From Streptococcus sp. oral taxon 061 (GTDB taxonomy: Bacteria > Bacillota > Bacilli > Lactobacillales > Streptococcaceae): a DNA stretch of 64,000 nucleotides. Positions within the stretch are counted from its first letter, which is position 1; the number at the start of each line of letters is the position of its first letter. The DNA is taken from assembly GCF_013394695.1 (NCBI RefSeq), contig NZ_CP058258.1, positions 1,012,001-1,076,000 on the forward strand, written 5' to 3'. Both the position numbers and the translations under genes were made by a program. Below are positions 46,052 through 56,586 of the stretch, piece by piece. The notes beneath the pieces are model-generated. The model searched no databases. It was not told where the DNA came from and saw only the letters and a list, made by a program, of their open reading frames with translations.

Positions 46052-46678
46052 TTATGATAGTTTCTTCACTTCTGCTGCGACCTTTTTGAGATGCTTTTCC
46101 CGCATACTAGCGGTATTCACATCCCGTCCAACTTCACCTAGTACGCACACGCGCTTAGTTTTAATTCCACAGTGATTCAAGACCGCATTTTTCAAAACAG
46201 AGATGCCATAGCTATCTGGAATGTTGATAGGACCCGAAAAGATTTTGTACCACCAAGTGGGTGCCATGGAGGTTGCGTAAATACTGGCTGTTTTCCCTTT
46301 TAATAACTTTTTAAACTGCTTGCCTCTAAGGTAATTCCAGATAAAACTCCCCTGATCATTAGCAGAGTAAGCAATCCCTGGAGTAAAGACCCGGTCAATC
46401 CAGCCCTTCATAAGGCTCGGCATACTACTCCACCAGATGGGATAAACAAATATGAAATGATCTGCCCACTGTATTAATTCTTGGGAACGAAGGATAAAAG
46501 AATCTTCTTCCATACGTTTTCGATAGCCATAACGTAAAACAGGATCAAAGTTCTCTTCATTAAGGTTGATGACTTCAACTTCATGGTGCTTTGAATCAAT
46601 ATTTTCTACAATGGTTTGAAAAATAGCCTGACAGTAACTTTCCTTATCAGGGTGTCCATTGATGACTAGAATTTTCAT
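46052..46678 (-). CDS. NAD(P)H-dependent oxidoreductase, flavodoxin-2 fold
   Basis: A 208-residue protein of the NQO1/KefF/MdaB type (flavodoxin_2): MKILVINGHPDKESYCQA at the start is the FMN/FAD phosphate loop and FVYPIWWSSMPSLMKGWIDRVFTPG the isoalloxazine contact. It probably reduces quinones or similar acceptors by two electrons. It lies 14 bases after the uvrB stop and may be read through from it. Confidence 0.9.
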   Translation of the reverse strand: MKILVINGHPDKESYCQAIFQTIVENIDSKHHEVEVINLNEENFDPVLRYGYRKRMEEDSFILRSQELIQWADHFIFVYPIWWSSMPSLMKGWIDRVFTPGIAYSANDQGSFIWNYLRGKQFKKLLKGKTASIYATSMAPTWWYKIFSGPINIPDSYGISVLKNAVLNHCGIKTKRVCVLGEVGRDVNTASMREKHLKKVAAEVKKLS

Positions 46679-46692
46679 TCGTCTTCTCCTAT

Positions 46693-48681
46693 CTAATCCA
46701 AAGCCTTGACTTCCAACATCATATCACGTATTTGAGCTGCCAACTCGAAATCAAGCACTTCGACGGCTTCTTGCATTTGTTTTTCTAGTTTCTTAACCAA
46801 TTCTTTGCGTTCTTGTTTGTTAAGGCTATTGATGTCGACTTCTTTATCTTCTTCCTTAGCCACAGCTTTTGTAACAGAAATCAGGTCACGGATTTCCTTC
46901 TTTATGGTTTGGGGAACAATACCGTGTTCTTTATTATAAGCCATCTGAATTTTACGACGACGAGCTGTTTCATCAATGGCTTTTTGCATAGACTGAGTCA
47001 CTGTGTCAGCATACATGATGACATGACCTTCACTATTACGGGCGGCACGACCAATGGTTTGGATCAGACCACGTTCATTACGGAGGAAGCCTTCCTTGTC
47101 GGCATCGAGAATGGCAACTAAACTGACTTCAGGTACGTCAATCCCTTCACGAAGGAGGTTAATTCCAACCAAGACATCAAAGACACCCAGACGCAAGTCA
47201 CGGATAATCTCTGTCCGCTCTAAAGTCTTGATATCCGAGTGCATGTACTTGACTTTGATCCCCATTTCCTTGAAGTAATCCGTCAAATCTTCTGCCATTT
47301 TCTTGGTCAAGGTAGTGATAAAGGTACGTTCGTTCTTTTCAACACGGGCATTGATTTCACCAAGCAAATCGTCAATCTGTCCCATCGTTGGGCGCACTTC
47401 CACCTCTGGATCCAAAAGACCAGTCGGACGGATAATCTGCTCAATCACGGTGTCCGTTTGTTCCATCTCGTAATCACCCGGTGTCGCAGAAACGTAGACA
47501 ATCTGATGAATATGACTTTCAAATTCTTCACGACGAAGGGGACGGTTGTCCAAGGCAGACGGTAAACGAAAACCGTAGTTAACCAACATTTCCTTACGCG
47601 AACGGTCTCCATTATACATGCCCTTGATTTGTCCCATGGTCATGTGACTTTCATCAATCATAATCAGAAAATCATCAGGGAAGAAGTCAAGAAGGGTGTA
47701 CGGAGGCTCTCCTTCGCTTCGTCCATCCATGTGACGTGAGTAGTTCTCGACACCATTGGTATAACCCATTTCACGGAGCATCTCAATGTCGTACTCTGTC
47801 CGTTGTTTCAAACGTTGCGCTTCGAGGAGCTTACCTTCCTTTTCAAAAACAGCTAATTGCCCCTCCAACTCGGCCTGAATCTTGGCAATAGCTACTTCCA
47901 TGTGGTCATCATTGGTCACAAAGTGAGTGGCTGGGAAAATCGCCAAGTGATCCACTTCACCAAGAACTTGCCCTGTCAAAGCTTCGACTTCACGAATACG
48001 GTCAATCTCATCCCCGAAAAACTCTACACGAAAGGCATGCTCGTCACGAGAGGCTGGGAAAATCTCCACCACATCCCCACGGACTCGGAATCTCCCCCGT
48101 TGAAAGTCGATGTCATTGCGCTCAAACTGGATATCTACTAAGTCGTTCAGCAGTTTATCTCGAGAAATCTCAAGACCCGGACGCAAACTTACCACACTAT
48201 CAGCATATTCCTTTGGAGAACCCAAACCATAGATACAAGAAACTGATGCCACAATGATAACATCATTACGCTCCAACAAAGCTGATGTTGCTGAGTGGCG
48301 TAATTTATCAATCTCGTCATTGACCGAGCTATCTTTTTCGATGTAGGTATCGCTAGAGGGCACATAAGCTTCTGGCTGGTAGTAATCATAGTAAGAAACG
48401 AAGTACTCAACAGCATTCTCTGGGAAAAATTCCTTGAACTCCCCATAGAGCTGGCCTGCTAGTGTCTTATTGTGGGCAATGACCAAGGTTGGCTTATTAA
48501 CTTGCGCAATCACTTGACTCATGGTATAGGTTTTCCCTGTTCCAGTCGCCCCCATCAGGATTTGAGCCTTTTCTCCTCCCTCGATGTTATCCACCAACTG
48601 CTCGATAGCCTGCGGTTGGTCACCAGAGGGTTGGTATTTAGATACGAGTTTAAATTTATTGTCTGTAATTCTATTTATCAT
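46693..48681 (-). CDS. uvrB: Excinuclease ABC subunit UvrB
   Basis: UvrB (662 residues) verifies DNA damage in nucleotide excision repair with UvrA and UvrC. Walker A is MGATGTGKT. The beta-hairpin is [25 protein letters not shown], helicase motifs include [13 protein letters not shown] and [23 protein letters not shown], and the UVR motif is at the C-terminus ([21 protein letters not shown]). GAGG lies before the ATG. It is divergent from glnP. Confidence 0.98.
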   Translation of the reverse strand: MINRITDNKFKLVSKYQPSGDQPQAIEQLVDNIEGGEKAQILMGATGTGKTYTMSQVIAQVNKPTLVIAHNKTLAGQLYGEFKEFFPENAVEYFVSYYDYYQPEAYVPSSDTYIEKDSSVNDEIDKLRHSATSALLERNDVIIVASVSCIYGLGSPKEYADSVVSLRPGLEISRDKLLNDLVDIQFERNDIDFQRGRFRVRGDVVEIFPASRDEHAFRVEFFGDEIDRIREVEALTGQVLGEVDHLAIFPATHFVTNDDHMEVAIAKIQAELEGQLAVFEKEGKLLEAQRLKQRTEYDIEMLREMGYTNGVENYSRHMDGRSEGEPPYTLLDFFPDDFLIMIDESHMTMGQIKGMYNGDRSRKEMLVNYGFRLPSALDNRPLRREEFESHIHQIVYVSATPGDYEMEQTDTVIEQIIRPTGLLDPEVEVRPTMGQIDDLLGEINARVEKNERTFITTLTKKMAEDLTDYFKEMGIKVKYMHSDIKTLERTEIIRDLRLGVFDVLVGINLLREGIDVPEVSLVAILDADKEGFLRNERGLIQTIGRAARNSEGHVIMYADTVTQSMQKAIDETARRRKIQMAYNKEHGIVPQTIKKEIRDLISVTKAVAKEEDKEVDINSLNKQERKELVKKLEKQMQEAVEVLDFELAAQIRDMMLEVKALD

Positions 48682-48770
48682 AATAGCCTCATATACATTT
48701 TCTATCCTTCTATTTTACCATAAAAAGGGAAGACTTTCCGATTACCAATTTTATACCTTTGTCATTCATA

Positions 48771-48788
48771 TGTTATATCTTCTAACAT
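48771..48788 (+). promoter_or_regulatory. GlnR box upstream of glnP
   Basis: TGTTA, seven bases, TAACAT fits TGTNAN7TNACAT at every fixed position. It lies 16 bases before the -35 of the glnP promoter, as expected for GlnR control of glutamine uptake. Confidence 0.8.
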
Positions 48789-48803
48789 CGAAATATAAAA
48801 TAT

Positions 48804-48832
48804 TTGCCGGATTCAATTTTTTCTGCTATAAT
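48804..48832 (+). promoter_or_regulatory. Promoter of glnP-glnQ
   Basis: TTGCCG (48804-48809), 17-base spacer, TATAAT (48827-48832) with an extended TG. Confidence 0.75.
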
Positions 48833-48860
48833 TTGAAAATACCCTGAAAGGAGACATCAC

Positions 48861-50306
48861 ATGAAGAAAAAAATTCTAGCTTGTTTGCTTATTTTATTTC
48901 CTATTTTCTCATTAGGACTAGTAAAAGCTGATACTGAGAAAACCAAGTATGTCATTGCCAGTGACTCGTCATTTGCACCATTTGTTTTCCAAGACTCAAG
49001 CAATCAATACACTGGTATCGATATGGATCTAATCAAGGCTATCGCTGAAGACCAAGGCTTTGAGGTCGAGATTACCAATCCTGGTTTTGATGCTGCTATT
49101 AACGCAGTCCAGTCTGGACAAGCAGACGGTATCATTGCAGGTATGTCAGTGACTGATGCTCGTAAAGAAACTTTTGATTTCTCTGACTCTTACTATACAG
49201 CAAACACCATTCTCGGTGTGAAAGAATCAAGTACCATTTCTTCTTATGAAGATTTGAACGGTAAAACTGTAGGTGTGAAAAACGGTACTGCTTCACAAAC
49301 CTTCCTAACAGAGAATCAAAGCAAATATGGTTATAAGATCAAAACTTTTTCCGATGCTGCCTCTATGTATGATAGTTTAAATGCCGGTTCAATAGATGCC
49401 GTTATGGACGACGAACCTGTTATTAAATACTCTATCAGTAAAGGACAAAAACTAAAAACACCAATCGCAGGTACACCAATTGGCGAAACTGCCTTTGCTG
49501 TTAAAAAAGGAAGTAATCCAGAATTGCTAGAGAAGTTCAATAAAGGACTTGCAAATCTTAAGGCAAATGGAGAATTCCAAAAGATTCTTAATAAATATTT
49601 AGCTAGCGATTCTACTACCACAACTTCAACTGCTGATGAGACAACTATTTGGGGCTTGTTGAAAAATAACTACAAACAACTCCTTAGCGGCCTTGGAATT
49701 ACTCTTGCCTTAGCCCTTGTTTCATTTGCAATTGCTATTTTCATCGGAATTATCTTTGGTATGTTTAGCGTCAGCCCATATAAATCACTTCGTTTGATTT
49801 CGGAGATTTTTGTTGACGTCATCCGTGGTATTCCATTGATGATTCTTGCAGCATTTATTTTCTGGGGCATTCCTAACTTTATCGAGTCCCTTACAGGTCA
49901 ACAAAGTCCAATCAACGACTTTGTCGCTGGTACAATTGCCCTCTCCCTAAACTCATCAGCTTACATCGCTGAAATTGTTCGTGGTGGTATTAAGGCCGTT
50001 CCTGTTGGACAAATGGAAGCTAGCCGAAGTCTTGGTATTTCATACGGAAAAACCATGCGTAAGATTGTCTTGCCTCAAGCAACCAAACTCATGCTTCCAA
50101 ACTTCGTTAACCAATTTGTTATCGCATTGAAAGATACGACAATCGTATCTGCGATCGGTCTTGTAGAACTCTTCCAAACTGGTAAAATTATCATTGCTCG
50201 TAACTACCAAAGTTTCAAAATGTATGCAATTCTCGCAGTCTTTTACCTTTTGATTATCACTCTTCTAACTAGACTAGCAAAACGCTTAGAAAAGAGGATT
50301 CAATAA
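48861..50306 (+). CDS. glnP: Glutamine ABC transporter, fused substrate-binding and permease protein
   Basis: A 481-residue GlnP-type fusion. A signal peptide (1-23, [16 protein letters not shown]) is followed by one substrate-binding domain (about 27-250: [29 protein letters not shown]) and a Ser/Thr linker. The membrane domain (about 265-480) carries the EAA loop [25 protein letters not shown]. Other GlnPs have two tandem binding domains; this one has a single domain. It imports glutamine (perhaps glutamate) with GlnQ, whose gene overlaps it by 1 base. A GlnR box lies upstream. Confidence 0.93.
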   Translation: MKKKILACLLILFPIFSLGLVKADTEKTKYVIASDSSFAPFVFQDSSNQYTGIDMDLIKAIAEDQGFEVEITNPGFDAAINAVQSGQADGIIAGMSVTDARKETFDFSDSYYTANTILGVKESSTISSYEDLNGKTVGVKNGTASQTFLTENQSKYGYKIKTFSDAASMYDSLNAGSIDAVMDDEPVIKYSISKGQKLKTPIAGTPIGETAFAVKKGSNPELLEKFNKGLANLKANGEFQKILNKYLASDSTTTTSTADETTIWGLLKNNYKQLLSGLGITLALALVSFAIAIFIGIIFGMFSVSPYKSLRLISEIFVDVIRGIPLMILAAFIFWGIPNFIESLTGQQSPINDFVAGTIALSLNSSAYIAEIVRGGIKAVPVGQMEASRSLGISYGKTMRKIVLPQATKLMLPNFVNQFVIALKDTTIVSAIGLVELFQTGKIIIARNYQSFKMYAILAVFYLLIITLLTRLAKRLEKRIQ

Positions 50307-51046
50307 TGGCAAAATTAAAAATTGATGTCGATAATTTACATAAACAATATGGAAAAAACAAGGTTCTTAAAGGAATCTCTGTAAAATTCTACGAAGGTGA
50401 TGTTGTTTGTATCATCGGTCCTTCTGGGTCAGGTAAGTCAACTTTCTTGCGTAGCTTGAATCTCCTCGAAGAGGGGACAAAAGGTCATATCACAGTTAAT
50501 GGTTATGATTTGACTGACAAAGCAACCAACGTGGACCATGTTCGTGAAAATGTCGGTATGGTTTTCCAGCACTTCAATCTATTTCCACATATGACTGTAT
50601 TGGAAAATATTACTTTTGCTCCTATCGAGCATAAGTTGTTAACCAAGGCTGAAGCTGAAAAATTAGGGATGGAACTCCTTGAAAAAGTTGGACTTGCTGA
50701 TAAGGCCAATGCTAATCCTGATAGTCTATCAGGGGGACAAAAACAACGTGTGGCTATCGCTCGAGGTTTAGCAATGAATCCTGATATCATGCTCTTTGAC
50801 GAGCCAACCTCTGCCCTTGACCCTGAAATGGTTGGCGACGTTCTTAACGTTATGAAGGAATTAGCTGAACAAGGTATGACCATGATCATCGTAACCCATG
50901 AAATGGGATTTGCTCGTAAGGTTGCCAATCGTGTTATCTTTACAGCAGACGGTGAATTCTTAGAAGATGGAACCCCTGACCAAATCTTTGATAACCCACA
51001 ACACCCTCGTCTAAAAGAATTTTTGGACAAGGTTCTCAACGCTTAA
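50306..51046 (+). CDS. glnQ: Glutamine ABC transporter ATP-binding protein
   Basis: A 246-residue polar-amino-acid ABC ATPase. Walker A is GPSGSGKST, the signature LSGGQKQR, and Walker [18 protein letters not shown]; the H-loop is VTHEMGFAR. It overlaps the glnP stop by 1 base (TAATG), so the two subunits are made together. A strong terminator follows before zwf. Confidence 0.95.
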   Translation: MAKLKIDVDNLHKQYGKNKVLKGISVKFYEGDVVCIIGPSGSGKSTFLRSLNLLEEGTKGHITVNGYDLTDKATNVDHVRENVGMVFQHFNLFPHMTVLENITFAPIEHKLLTKAEAEKLGMELLEKVGLADKANANPDSLSGGQKQRVAIARGLAMNPDIMLFDEPTSALDPEMVGDVLNVMKELAEQGMTMIIVTHEMGFARKVANRVIFTADGEFLEDGTPDQIFDNPQHPRLKEFLDKVLNA

Positions 51047-51078
51047 AAAAACTGCAAGGAAAACCTTGCAGTTTTTTT
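51045..51078 (+). terminator. Terminator after glnQ
   Basis: AAAACTGCAAGG (51048-51059) and CCTTGCAGTTTT (51064-51075) around AAAA, with flanking A- and T-runs. Confidence 0.9.
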
Positions 51079-51096
51079 CTTACTTGTATTGGAATT

Positions 51097-51125
51097 TTGG
51101 ATTTTTTAGAAAATTATGATAAAAT
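51097..51125 (+). promoter_or_regulatory. Promoter of zwf, with a CodY-like sequence in the spacer
   Basis: TTGGAT (51097-51102), 17-base spacer, TAAAAT (51120-51125) with upstream TG. ATTTTTTAGAAAATT (51101-51115) agrees with the CodY consensus AATTTTCWGAAAATT at 13 of 15 positions; in such AT-rich DNA this is only suggestive. A 70-base leader follows. Confidence 0.5.
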
Positions 51126-51195
51126 AAAGGGTATGAAAATGGGGATTCCTCATGACTAGCTTGACTAGGAAACAAAATAGAAATTAGGTAGCTCG

Positions 51196-52683
51196 ATGTC
51201 ATCTAAAGTTATTGTTACAATTTTCGGTGCAAGTGGAGATTTGGCTAAACGCAAGCTTTACCCTTCACTCTTTAGACTTTATAAATCAGGTAATCTTTCT
51301 GATCATTTTGCTGTTATTGGAACTGCTCGTAGACCTTGGAGTAAAGAGTATTTCGAATCTGTTGTTGTCGAATCTATTCTGGACTTGGCAGATAGCGCAG
51401 AAGAGGCTCAAGCATTTGCTAGTCATTTTTACTACCAAAGTCACGATGTTAATGACACTGAGCACTATATCGAATTACGTAAGCTTCAGGCTGAGTTAAA
51501 TGAAAAGTATCAAACTGAACACAACAAGCTTTTCTTCCTCTCAATGGCACCTCAGTTCTTTGGTACCATCGCCAAACACCTCAAGTCAGAGCAAATCGTT
51601 GACGGTAAAGGTTTTGAACGTTTGATTGTTGAAAAACCTTTCGGTACAGACTATGAAACTGCGAGCAAACTAAACGAAGAACTTCTAGCAACTTTTAACG
51701 AAGAGCAAATCTATCGTATCGACCATTATCTTGGTAAGGAAATGATTCAAAGCATTTTTGCTATCCGATTTGCCAACATGATTTTTGAAAATGTTTGGAA
51801 TCGTGAGCACATCGATAATGTTCAAATCACATTTGCAGAGCGTCTAGGTGTTGAAGAACGGGGTGGCTACTATGATGAGTCTGGTGCCCTTCGAGACATG
51901 GTTCAAAACCACACACTTCAGCTTCTGTCACTCCTTGCTATGGACAAGCCTGCAAGCTTTACAAAGGATGACATTCGCGCAGAGAAAATCAAAGTCTTCA
52001 AGAACCTTTACCACCCTACAGACGAGGAACTTAAAGAGCACTTCATCCGTGGTCAATATCGTTCTGGTAAAGTAGATGGCATGAAATACATTTCTTACCG
52101 CAGCGAACCAAATGTTAACCCAGAATCAATGACAGAAACCTTCGCGTCAGGTGCCTTCTTTGTCGATACTGATCGCTTCCGTGATGTACCTTTCTTCTTC
52201 CGTACAGGTAAACGCCTCACTGAAAAAGGAACACACGTGAACATTATCTTCAAACAAATGGATTCTATTTTCGGTGAACCACTAGCACCAAATGTGCTTA
52301 CCATCTATATCCAACCTACTGAAGGATTCTCTCTTAGCCTTAACGGTAAAAAGGTGGGTGAAGAGTTTAGCCTTGCGCCAAATTCTCTTGACTATCGAAC
52401 GGACGCGACTGCTACAGGTGCTTCACCAGACCCATATGAAAAACTGATCTACGATGTTTTGAACAATAACTCAACAAACTTTAGCCACTGGAATGAAGTA
52501 AGCGCATCATGGAAATTGATTGACCGTATTGAGAAACTTTGGGCTGAAAATGGAGCTCCACTTCATGACTACAAGGCTGGTACAATGGGACCTCAGGCTA
52601 GCTTTGATCTCCTTGAAAAATACGGAGCTCAATGGACATGGCAACCTGACATCGCCTATCGTAAAGATGGTCGTTTAGAATAA
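51196..52683 (+). CDS. zwf: Glucose-6-phosphate 1-dehydrogenase
   Basis: A 495-residue enzyme that oxidises glucose-6-phosphate and makes NADPH at the entry to the pentose phosphate pathway. The NADP-binding loop is FGASGDLAKRKLYPSLF and the catalytic motif is RIDHYLGKEMIQ. The start follows AGGTAG. In pneumococcus zwf lies behind glnPQ and responds to GlnR by readthrough; here the same order holds, with a terminator and a separate promoter between. Confidence 0.97.
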   Translation: MSSKVIVTIFGASGDLAKRKLYPSLFRLYKSGNLSDHFAVIGTARRPWSKEYFESVVVESILDLADSAEEAQAFASHFYYQSHDVNDTEHYIELRKLQAELNEKYQTEHNKLFFLSMAPQFFGTIAKHLKSEQIVDGKGFERLIVEKPFGTDYETASKLNEELLATFNEEQIYRIDHYLGKEMIQSIFAIRFANMIFENVWNREHIDNVQITFAERLGVEERGGYYDESGALRDMVQNHTLQLLSLLAMDKPASFTKDDIRAEKIKVFKNLYHPTDEELKEHFIRGQYRSGKVDGMKYISYRSEPNVNPESMTETFASGAFFVDTDRFRDVPFFFRTGKRLTEKGTHVNIIFKQMDSIFGEPLAPNVLTIYIQPTEGFSLSLNGKKVGEEFSLAPNSLDYRTDATATGASPDPYEKLIYDVLNNNSTNFSHWNEVSASWKLIDRIEKLWAENGAPLHDYKAGTMGPQASFDLLEKYGAQWTWQPDIAYRKDGRLE

Positions 52684-52691
52684 TGAAAAAC

Positions 52692-52717
52692 AATCCTGCA
52701 AGAATTCTTGCAGGATT
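52692..52717. terminator. Bidirectional terminator between zwf and ftsY
   Basis: AATCCTGCAAGAA and TTCTTGCAGGATT form a perfect 26-base palindrome flanked by A/T runs, between two convergent genes. Confidence 0.88.
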
Positions 52718-52722
52718 TTCTT

Positions 52723-54093
52723 TTATAGCAAACCTTCTAGAAGGCCCTTCATAAAGTTTTCAGAATTGAACTCACCGATATCATCGATTTTTTCACCAAA
52801 TCCAATCAATTTAACAGGGATATTGAGCTCTTCACGGATAGCAAGAACGACACCACCTCGGGCAGTTCCATCAATCTTGGTTAAGACAATACCTGTCAAA
52901 GGAGTGATTTTTGAAAATTCTTTAGCTTGTACAAGAGCATTTTGACCAGTTGAGGCATCTAGAGCTAGGAAGGTTTCATGAGGTGCTTCAGGCACAACAC
53001 GCTTGATGATACGACCAATTTTTTCCAACTCTGCCATCAAGTTTTCTTTGTTTTGCAAACGTCCAGCTGTATCAATCATGAGAATATCAATACCTTCTGC
53101 TACTGCACGTTCCATTCCATCAAAGACCACACTGGCTGGATCAGCTTTTTCTGGACCCGTTACAACAGGCACACCGACACGACGACCCCATTCTGCTAGC
53201 TGAGCTACCGCACCAGCACGGAAGGTATCCGCAGCAACCAGCATAACTTTCTTACCAGCTTGTTTGTAGCGATGTGCCAATTTACCGATTGATGTTGTCT
53301 TTCCGACACCATTAACACCTACAAAGAGCATGACAGTCAAACCATCTTGGAAGTTAATACTTTCATTGTATTGCCCATCTTTTTCGTAAAGCTCCACCAA
53401 TTTTTCGATGATAACACGACGAAGAGCTTCTGGTTTCTTGGCATTTTCAAGTTTAGCCTCATAACGCAATTCTTCCGTTAGATTTGAAGCTACCTGAACA
53501 CCAACGTCACTCATGATTAAGAGTTCTTCTAGTTCTTCAAAGAATTCTTCATCAACTGAGCGGAAATTAGCAAAGAAGGCATTCAAACGAGCCCCAAATC
53601 CCGTACGAGTTTTCTTGAGACTGCGATCATACTTTTCCTGTACAGTCTCTTCAACCAGAGGAGTTTCTTCGATTACTAGATCTTCTTCCACTTCCTCAGT
53701 GATTTCCGGCTCTGTTTCGTCTGATTGAAGTTGATTAAAATCCTCTTCTTCTTCATCGCTTGAAGTCATATCTTCAACGTAAGATGATTCCACTTGAGGA
53801 CTTTCTACCTCTTCAACTTGAATTGCTTCTTCTTGAGAAACTTCAACTTCATCAAGAGGTTCAATGATAGCTTCTTCTACAACCTCTACTGCAGGTGAGT
53901 CTTCACTTGTTTCTTCCTGAGGTTCAGCAGGTAAGATAACTTCTTCTGGTTCTGTCACTTCAGCATTTTCAGATTCCGATGCCTCGTTTTGCTCGTTATC
54001 ATCTGATAAGTCAATGTTTTCTAACGCTTCTTTGACGACATCTTCAATTTTTGGTTCTTCTATTTTCCCAAATAAACGGTCAAATAATCCCAT
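52723..54093 (-). CDS. ftsY: Signal recognition particle receptor FtsY
   Basis: FtsY (456 residues) docks SRP-ribosome complexes at the membrane. The N-terminal 150 residues are very acidic (repeated EE, EEV segments), the A domain. The NG domain follows, with G1 VGVNGVGKTTSIGKLAHRY, DTAGRLQNK (G3) and TKIDGTARGG (G4). The start follows the HAD gene by 3 bases. Its partner Ffh is also in the window at 62286. Confidence 0.96.
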   Translation of the reverse strand: MGLFDRLFGKIEEPKIEDVVKEALENIDLSDDNEQNEASESENAEVTEPEEVILPAEPQEETSEDSPAVEVVEEAIIEPLDEVEVSQEEAIQVEEVESPQVESSYVEDMTSSDEEEEDFNQLQSDETEPEITEEVEEDLVIEETPLVEETVQEKYDRSLKKTRTGFGARLNAFFANFRSVDEEFFEELEELLIMSDVGVQVASNLTEELRYEAKLENAKKPEALRRVIIEKLVELYEKDGQYNESINFQDGLTVMLFVGVNGVGKTTSIGKLAHRYKQAGKKVMLVAADTFRAGAVAQLAEWGRRVGVPVVTGPEKADPASVVFDGMERAVAEGIDILMIDTAGRLQNKENLMAELEKIGRIIKRVVPEAPHETFLALDASTGQNALVQAKEFSKITPLTGIVLTKIDGTARGGVVLAIREELNIPVKLIGFGEKIDDIGEFNSENFMKGLLEGLL

Positions 54094-54096
54094 ACT

Positions 54097-54915
54097 TTAA
54101 TTCTCCTTCAGTACATATTTTTCAATAGCCCAGGCGACGGCTTCCTCATCGTTGGTCATAGGCGTTACCACATTAGCCACAGCCTTAACTTCTGGCACAG
54201 CATTTTGCATGGCTACACCAAGACCTGCCCATTCAATCATCGAAAGGTCATTAGCCTCATCTCCACAGGCCATAACCTGACTTTGGTCAATTCCCAGGTG
54301 TTCAATTAGTTTAGATAATCCTGTCGCCTTATGAACATTCTTTGGTGACCATTCTAGCAAGAGTTCACGTGATTTAAAAATTTCATATTGGTCGTATAAT
54401 TCTGGTGAAATCTTTTGAATAGCCGCATCCAAAGGTTCCTGAGGAAAGGCAGTCACACATTTATTGTATGTTACCTGACTAGACAAATCTTCAAAAGTAG
54501 TTGGAACAAAAGTTAGAGCTGGGTTAAACTGAGCATATAAACTTTCTTGGTCAGACTGAATCTGGTAAACTGTTCCTTCTGAAATTGCATCTAAGGGGAT
54601 TCCTAATTTTTCAGTTTCTTCATAAATACGGCTCACATCATCAATTGAAAAGACTGTCTTATCAAGAATCTCACCTGTATTTTTCTGAACCAATCCACCG
54701 TTGAAAGTGATAGTATATTCGTCATCATGACCGTCTGTTCCAAGCTCTTTAAGGAAGAAATCCATAGCCTTGAGAGGACGTCCAGTTGTTAGGACTACCT
54801 TGACCCCTTGTTCACGCGCAGCCTTTAAAGTTGCCTTGGTACGATCAGTCAATTTCTTGTCTGTCGTCAGCAAGGTTCCATCTAAATCTAGGGCAATTAA
54901 TTTAATATCTGCCAT
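54097..54915 (-). CDS. Cof-type HAD phosphatase (272 aa)
   Basis: A HAD-superfamily type IIB phosphatase. Motif I is LDLDGTLLTTDKK, motif II VVLTTGRP and the metal loop GDEANDLSMIEWAGLGVAM. It dephosphorylates small sugar or nucleotide phosphates; the substrate is unknown. It overlaps the other HAD gene by 1 base, and ftsY follows 3 bases after its stop, so all three probably share a transcript. Confidence 0.92.
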   Translation of the reverse strand: MADIKLIALDLDGTLLTTDKKLTDRTKATLKAAREQGVKVVLTTGRPLKAMDFFLKELGTDGHDDEYTITFNGGLVQKNTGEILDKTVFSIDDVSRIYEETEKLGIPLDAISEGTVYQIQSDQESLYAQFNPALTFVPTTFEDLSSQVTYNKCVTAFPQEPLDAAIQKISPELYDQYEIFKSRELLLEWSPKNVHKATGLSKLIEHLGIDQSQVMACGDEANDLSMIEWAGLGVAMQNAVPEVKAVANVVTPMTNDEEAVAWAIEKYVLKEN

Positions 54916-55706
54916 TATAACCCCTCCATATAAGCGATAACAGATTGGTCCTTATGGTGACCGATAACTGTTTCAGCTAGTTCCAAAATCTCTGGACGGG
55001 CATTTTCAGGTGCGACTGGGTGCCCTACAACTTGCATCATGTGAAGATCATTAAGATTATCACCAAAAGCCATCACTTGGTCCATATCTAGATTTAACTT
55101 CTTAGCCAATTCGACAATCGCAACTCCCTTATCCACATAATCAAGAACAATATCAATGGATTCAAAACCTGTCGTCATTGCCTTAACACCAGGCACATGT
55201 TCATTAACCCAAGCTTCGCCAGCTTCTACTGTCTCTTCTGTAAAGTTAGTTGTGAATTTGAAAATTTCATCGGTGATATCTTCAAGTTTGGCTACTTTTT
55301 GAATATTCTCATTGTAATGATGACTAAACATGAGATAGGTTTCATCAACCGTATCTAGAACATAGCATGCTTTTTTACCTGTTAGGAGCATCTTCTTTTC
55401 ATCAAAATAAGGTGATGTCTTTAGCTTTTCAAAAGTTGATAGGTAAAAATCTCTAGGCATGGTCGCTTCATAGAGGTCTTGTCCATGAAAACGAACCAGA
55501 CTCCCATTTTCAGCAATGAAAATAATCTCATCTTTGACATCCGAAAAATGCTTTTCAAGCGACAAAAGACCGCGGCCAGAAGCTACAGCAAAGTAAATCC
55601 CTTTTTCTTTATAAGAATGGAGAAGCTTTTTTAAACGTTCCATATCAAATTGGCCAGCTTCATCCAGAAAAGTCCCGTCCATATCAGTTGCGACTAGTTT
55701 AATCAT
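54915..55706 (-). CDS. Cof-type HAD phosphatase (263 aa)
   Basis: A second HAD IIB phosphatase: TDMDGTFLDEAGQF (motif I), FAVASGRGLLSLEKHF (II) and AFGDNLNDLHMMQVVGHPVA (IV). It is only distantly like its neighbour and may act on another phosphate. A TATAAT box (55743-55748) about 40 bases upstream probably drives this gene, its neighbour and ftsY. Confidence 0.92.
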   Translation of the reverse strand: MIKLVATDMDGTFLDEAGQFDMERLKKLLHSYKEKGIYFAVASGRGLLSLEKHFSDVKDEIIFIAENGSLVRFHGQDLYEATMPRDFYLSTFEKLKTSPYFDEKKMLLTGKKACYVLDTVDETYLMFSHHYNENIQKVAKLEDITDEIFKFTTNFTEETVEAGEAWVNEHVPGVKAMTTGFESIDIVLDYVDKGVAIVELAKKLNLDMDQVMAFGDNLNDLHMMQVVGHPVAPENARPEILELAETVIGHHKDQSVIAYMEGL

Positions 55707-55742
55707 AAATCCATCTATTCTCCAGTTATAAATCTATCTTCT

Positions 55743-55748
55743 ATTATA
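55743..55748 (-). promoter_or_regulatory. -10 box upstream of the HAD-HAD-ftsY unit
   Basis: TATAAT in GGTATAATAG on the minus strand. No clear -35 is seen. Confidence 0.5.
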
Positions 55749-55761
55749 CCATAGAAAAAGT

Positions 55762-55789
55762 AAAAAAAGACGTGCTGAATTGACACGTC
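55762..55789 (-). terminator. Terminator of the HD hydrolase gene
   Basis: GACGTG/CACGTC stem (55769-55789), then TTTTTTT on the minus strand, 39 bases after the stop. Confidence 0.75.
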
Positions 55790-55827
55790 CTTGTATTCTA
55801 TAAATCTATCCGTAGGGCCAATTGTTA

Positions 55828-56406
55828 TTATAAATATAAGCCCCTTTCCACACTTTCCTGAATCAAATCTTCCGTCAGTTTCCATAATTCTTCTGATTCA
55901 CTTTTTATGAACTTTTTCTTTTCTAATACCATGTCTGCAGTGATATTATCAGGGTTATAATTTAATTCTGACACTTCTAAGTGATTTATCAGTGGTACCA
56001 ATGCATCGATTACTCTTGCATATCTTGCTTCAGCACTCTGTCCTTTTTCAAATTCCAACCACAAATTTTTCATATTCAAATATTTCTCTTCTGGAAGGAG
56101 GCTCATTGTTTTTTCTATAGATTCTAACTCTCTATCATGAGAATGAACCTTTTTTTTATCATCAAAAACCCAAGTATCTCCGGCATAAATCTCACCTAAA
56201 TCATGAATCAATAACATAGAAATAACTTTTTCCATTTTTAACTTTTCAGGATAATAATCTTGAAGAACTATAGCAGCTATAGCACCTTGCCAAGAATGCT
56301 CGGCACTATTTTCAAATCTTCCATCAAGGGTTCTATTAAATCTTGTTACTGACTTTAACTTCTCTATTTCTTTAATAAAATCGACTGAATTCTTTAAATT
56401 ACTCAT
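55828..56406 (-). CDS. HD-domain hydrolase (YfbR-like)
   Basis: A 192-residue metal phosphohydrolase. The HD signature is spread as AEHSWQGAIAAIV, LIHDLGEIYAGD and, near the C-terminus, ARVIDALVPLINH (third acid). This resembles the YfbR/HDDC2 5'-nucleotidase group. GGAG lies 5 bases before the ATG at 56406; a longer frame to 56586 adds only a chance extension that runs through the upstream gene's terminator. Confidence 0.85.
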   Translation of the reverse strand: MSNLKNSVDFIKEIEKLKSVTRFNRTLDGRFENSAEHSWQGAIAAIVLQDYYPEKLKMEKVISMLLIHDLGEIYAGDTWVFDDKKKVHSHDRELESIEKTMSLLPEEKYLNMKNLWLEFEKGQSAEARYARVIDALVPLINHLEVSELNYNPDNITADMVLEKKKFIKSESEELWKLTEDLIQESVERGLYL

Positions 56407-56474
56407 TGTAGCTCCTATCTTATTTAAAATTTTAGATATAATACCAAAAAATATTAATTTCATCAAATATTTCC

Positions 56475-56519
56475 CGTATTTGCAAAAAATAAAATAGCGC
56501 CTAATCCATATGAGATTAG
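56475..56519 (-). terminator. Terminator of the TRIC-channel gene
   Basis: GCGTCTAATC and GATTAGGCGC form a 10-bp stem around a 7-base loop on the minus strand, followed by a T-rich stretch. Confidence 0.8.
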
Positions 56520-56586
56520 ACGCTTGATTAAACTTGTAATTTATAAAATATTTATCAATCGAGTGATTGAACTTTCCTACCATCAA

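Noticed and set aside
56407..56586. Longer start for the HD hydrolase
   Set aside because: The extension crosses the terminator of the upstream gene, and a good SD sits before 56406.
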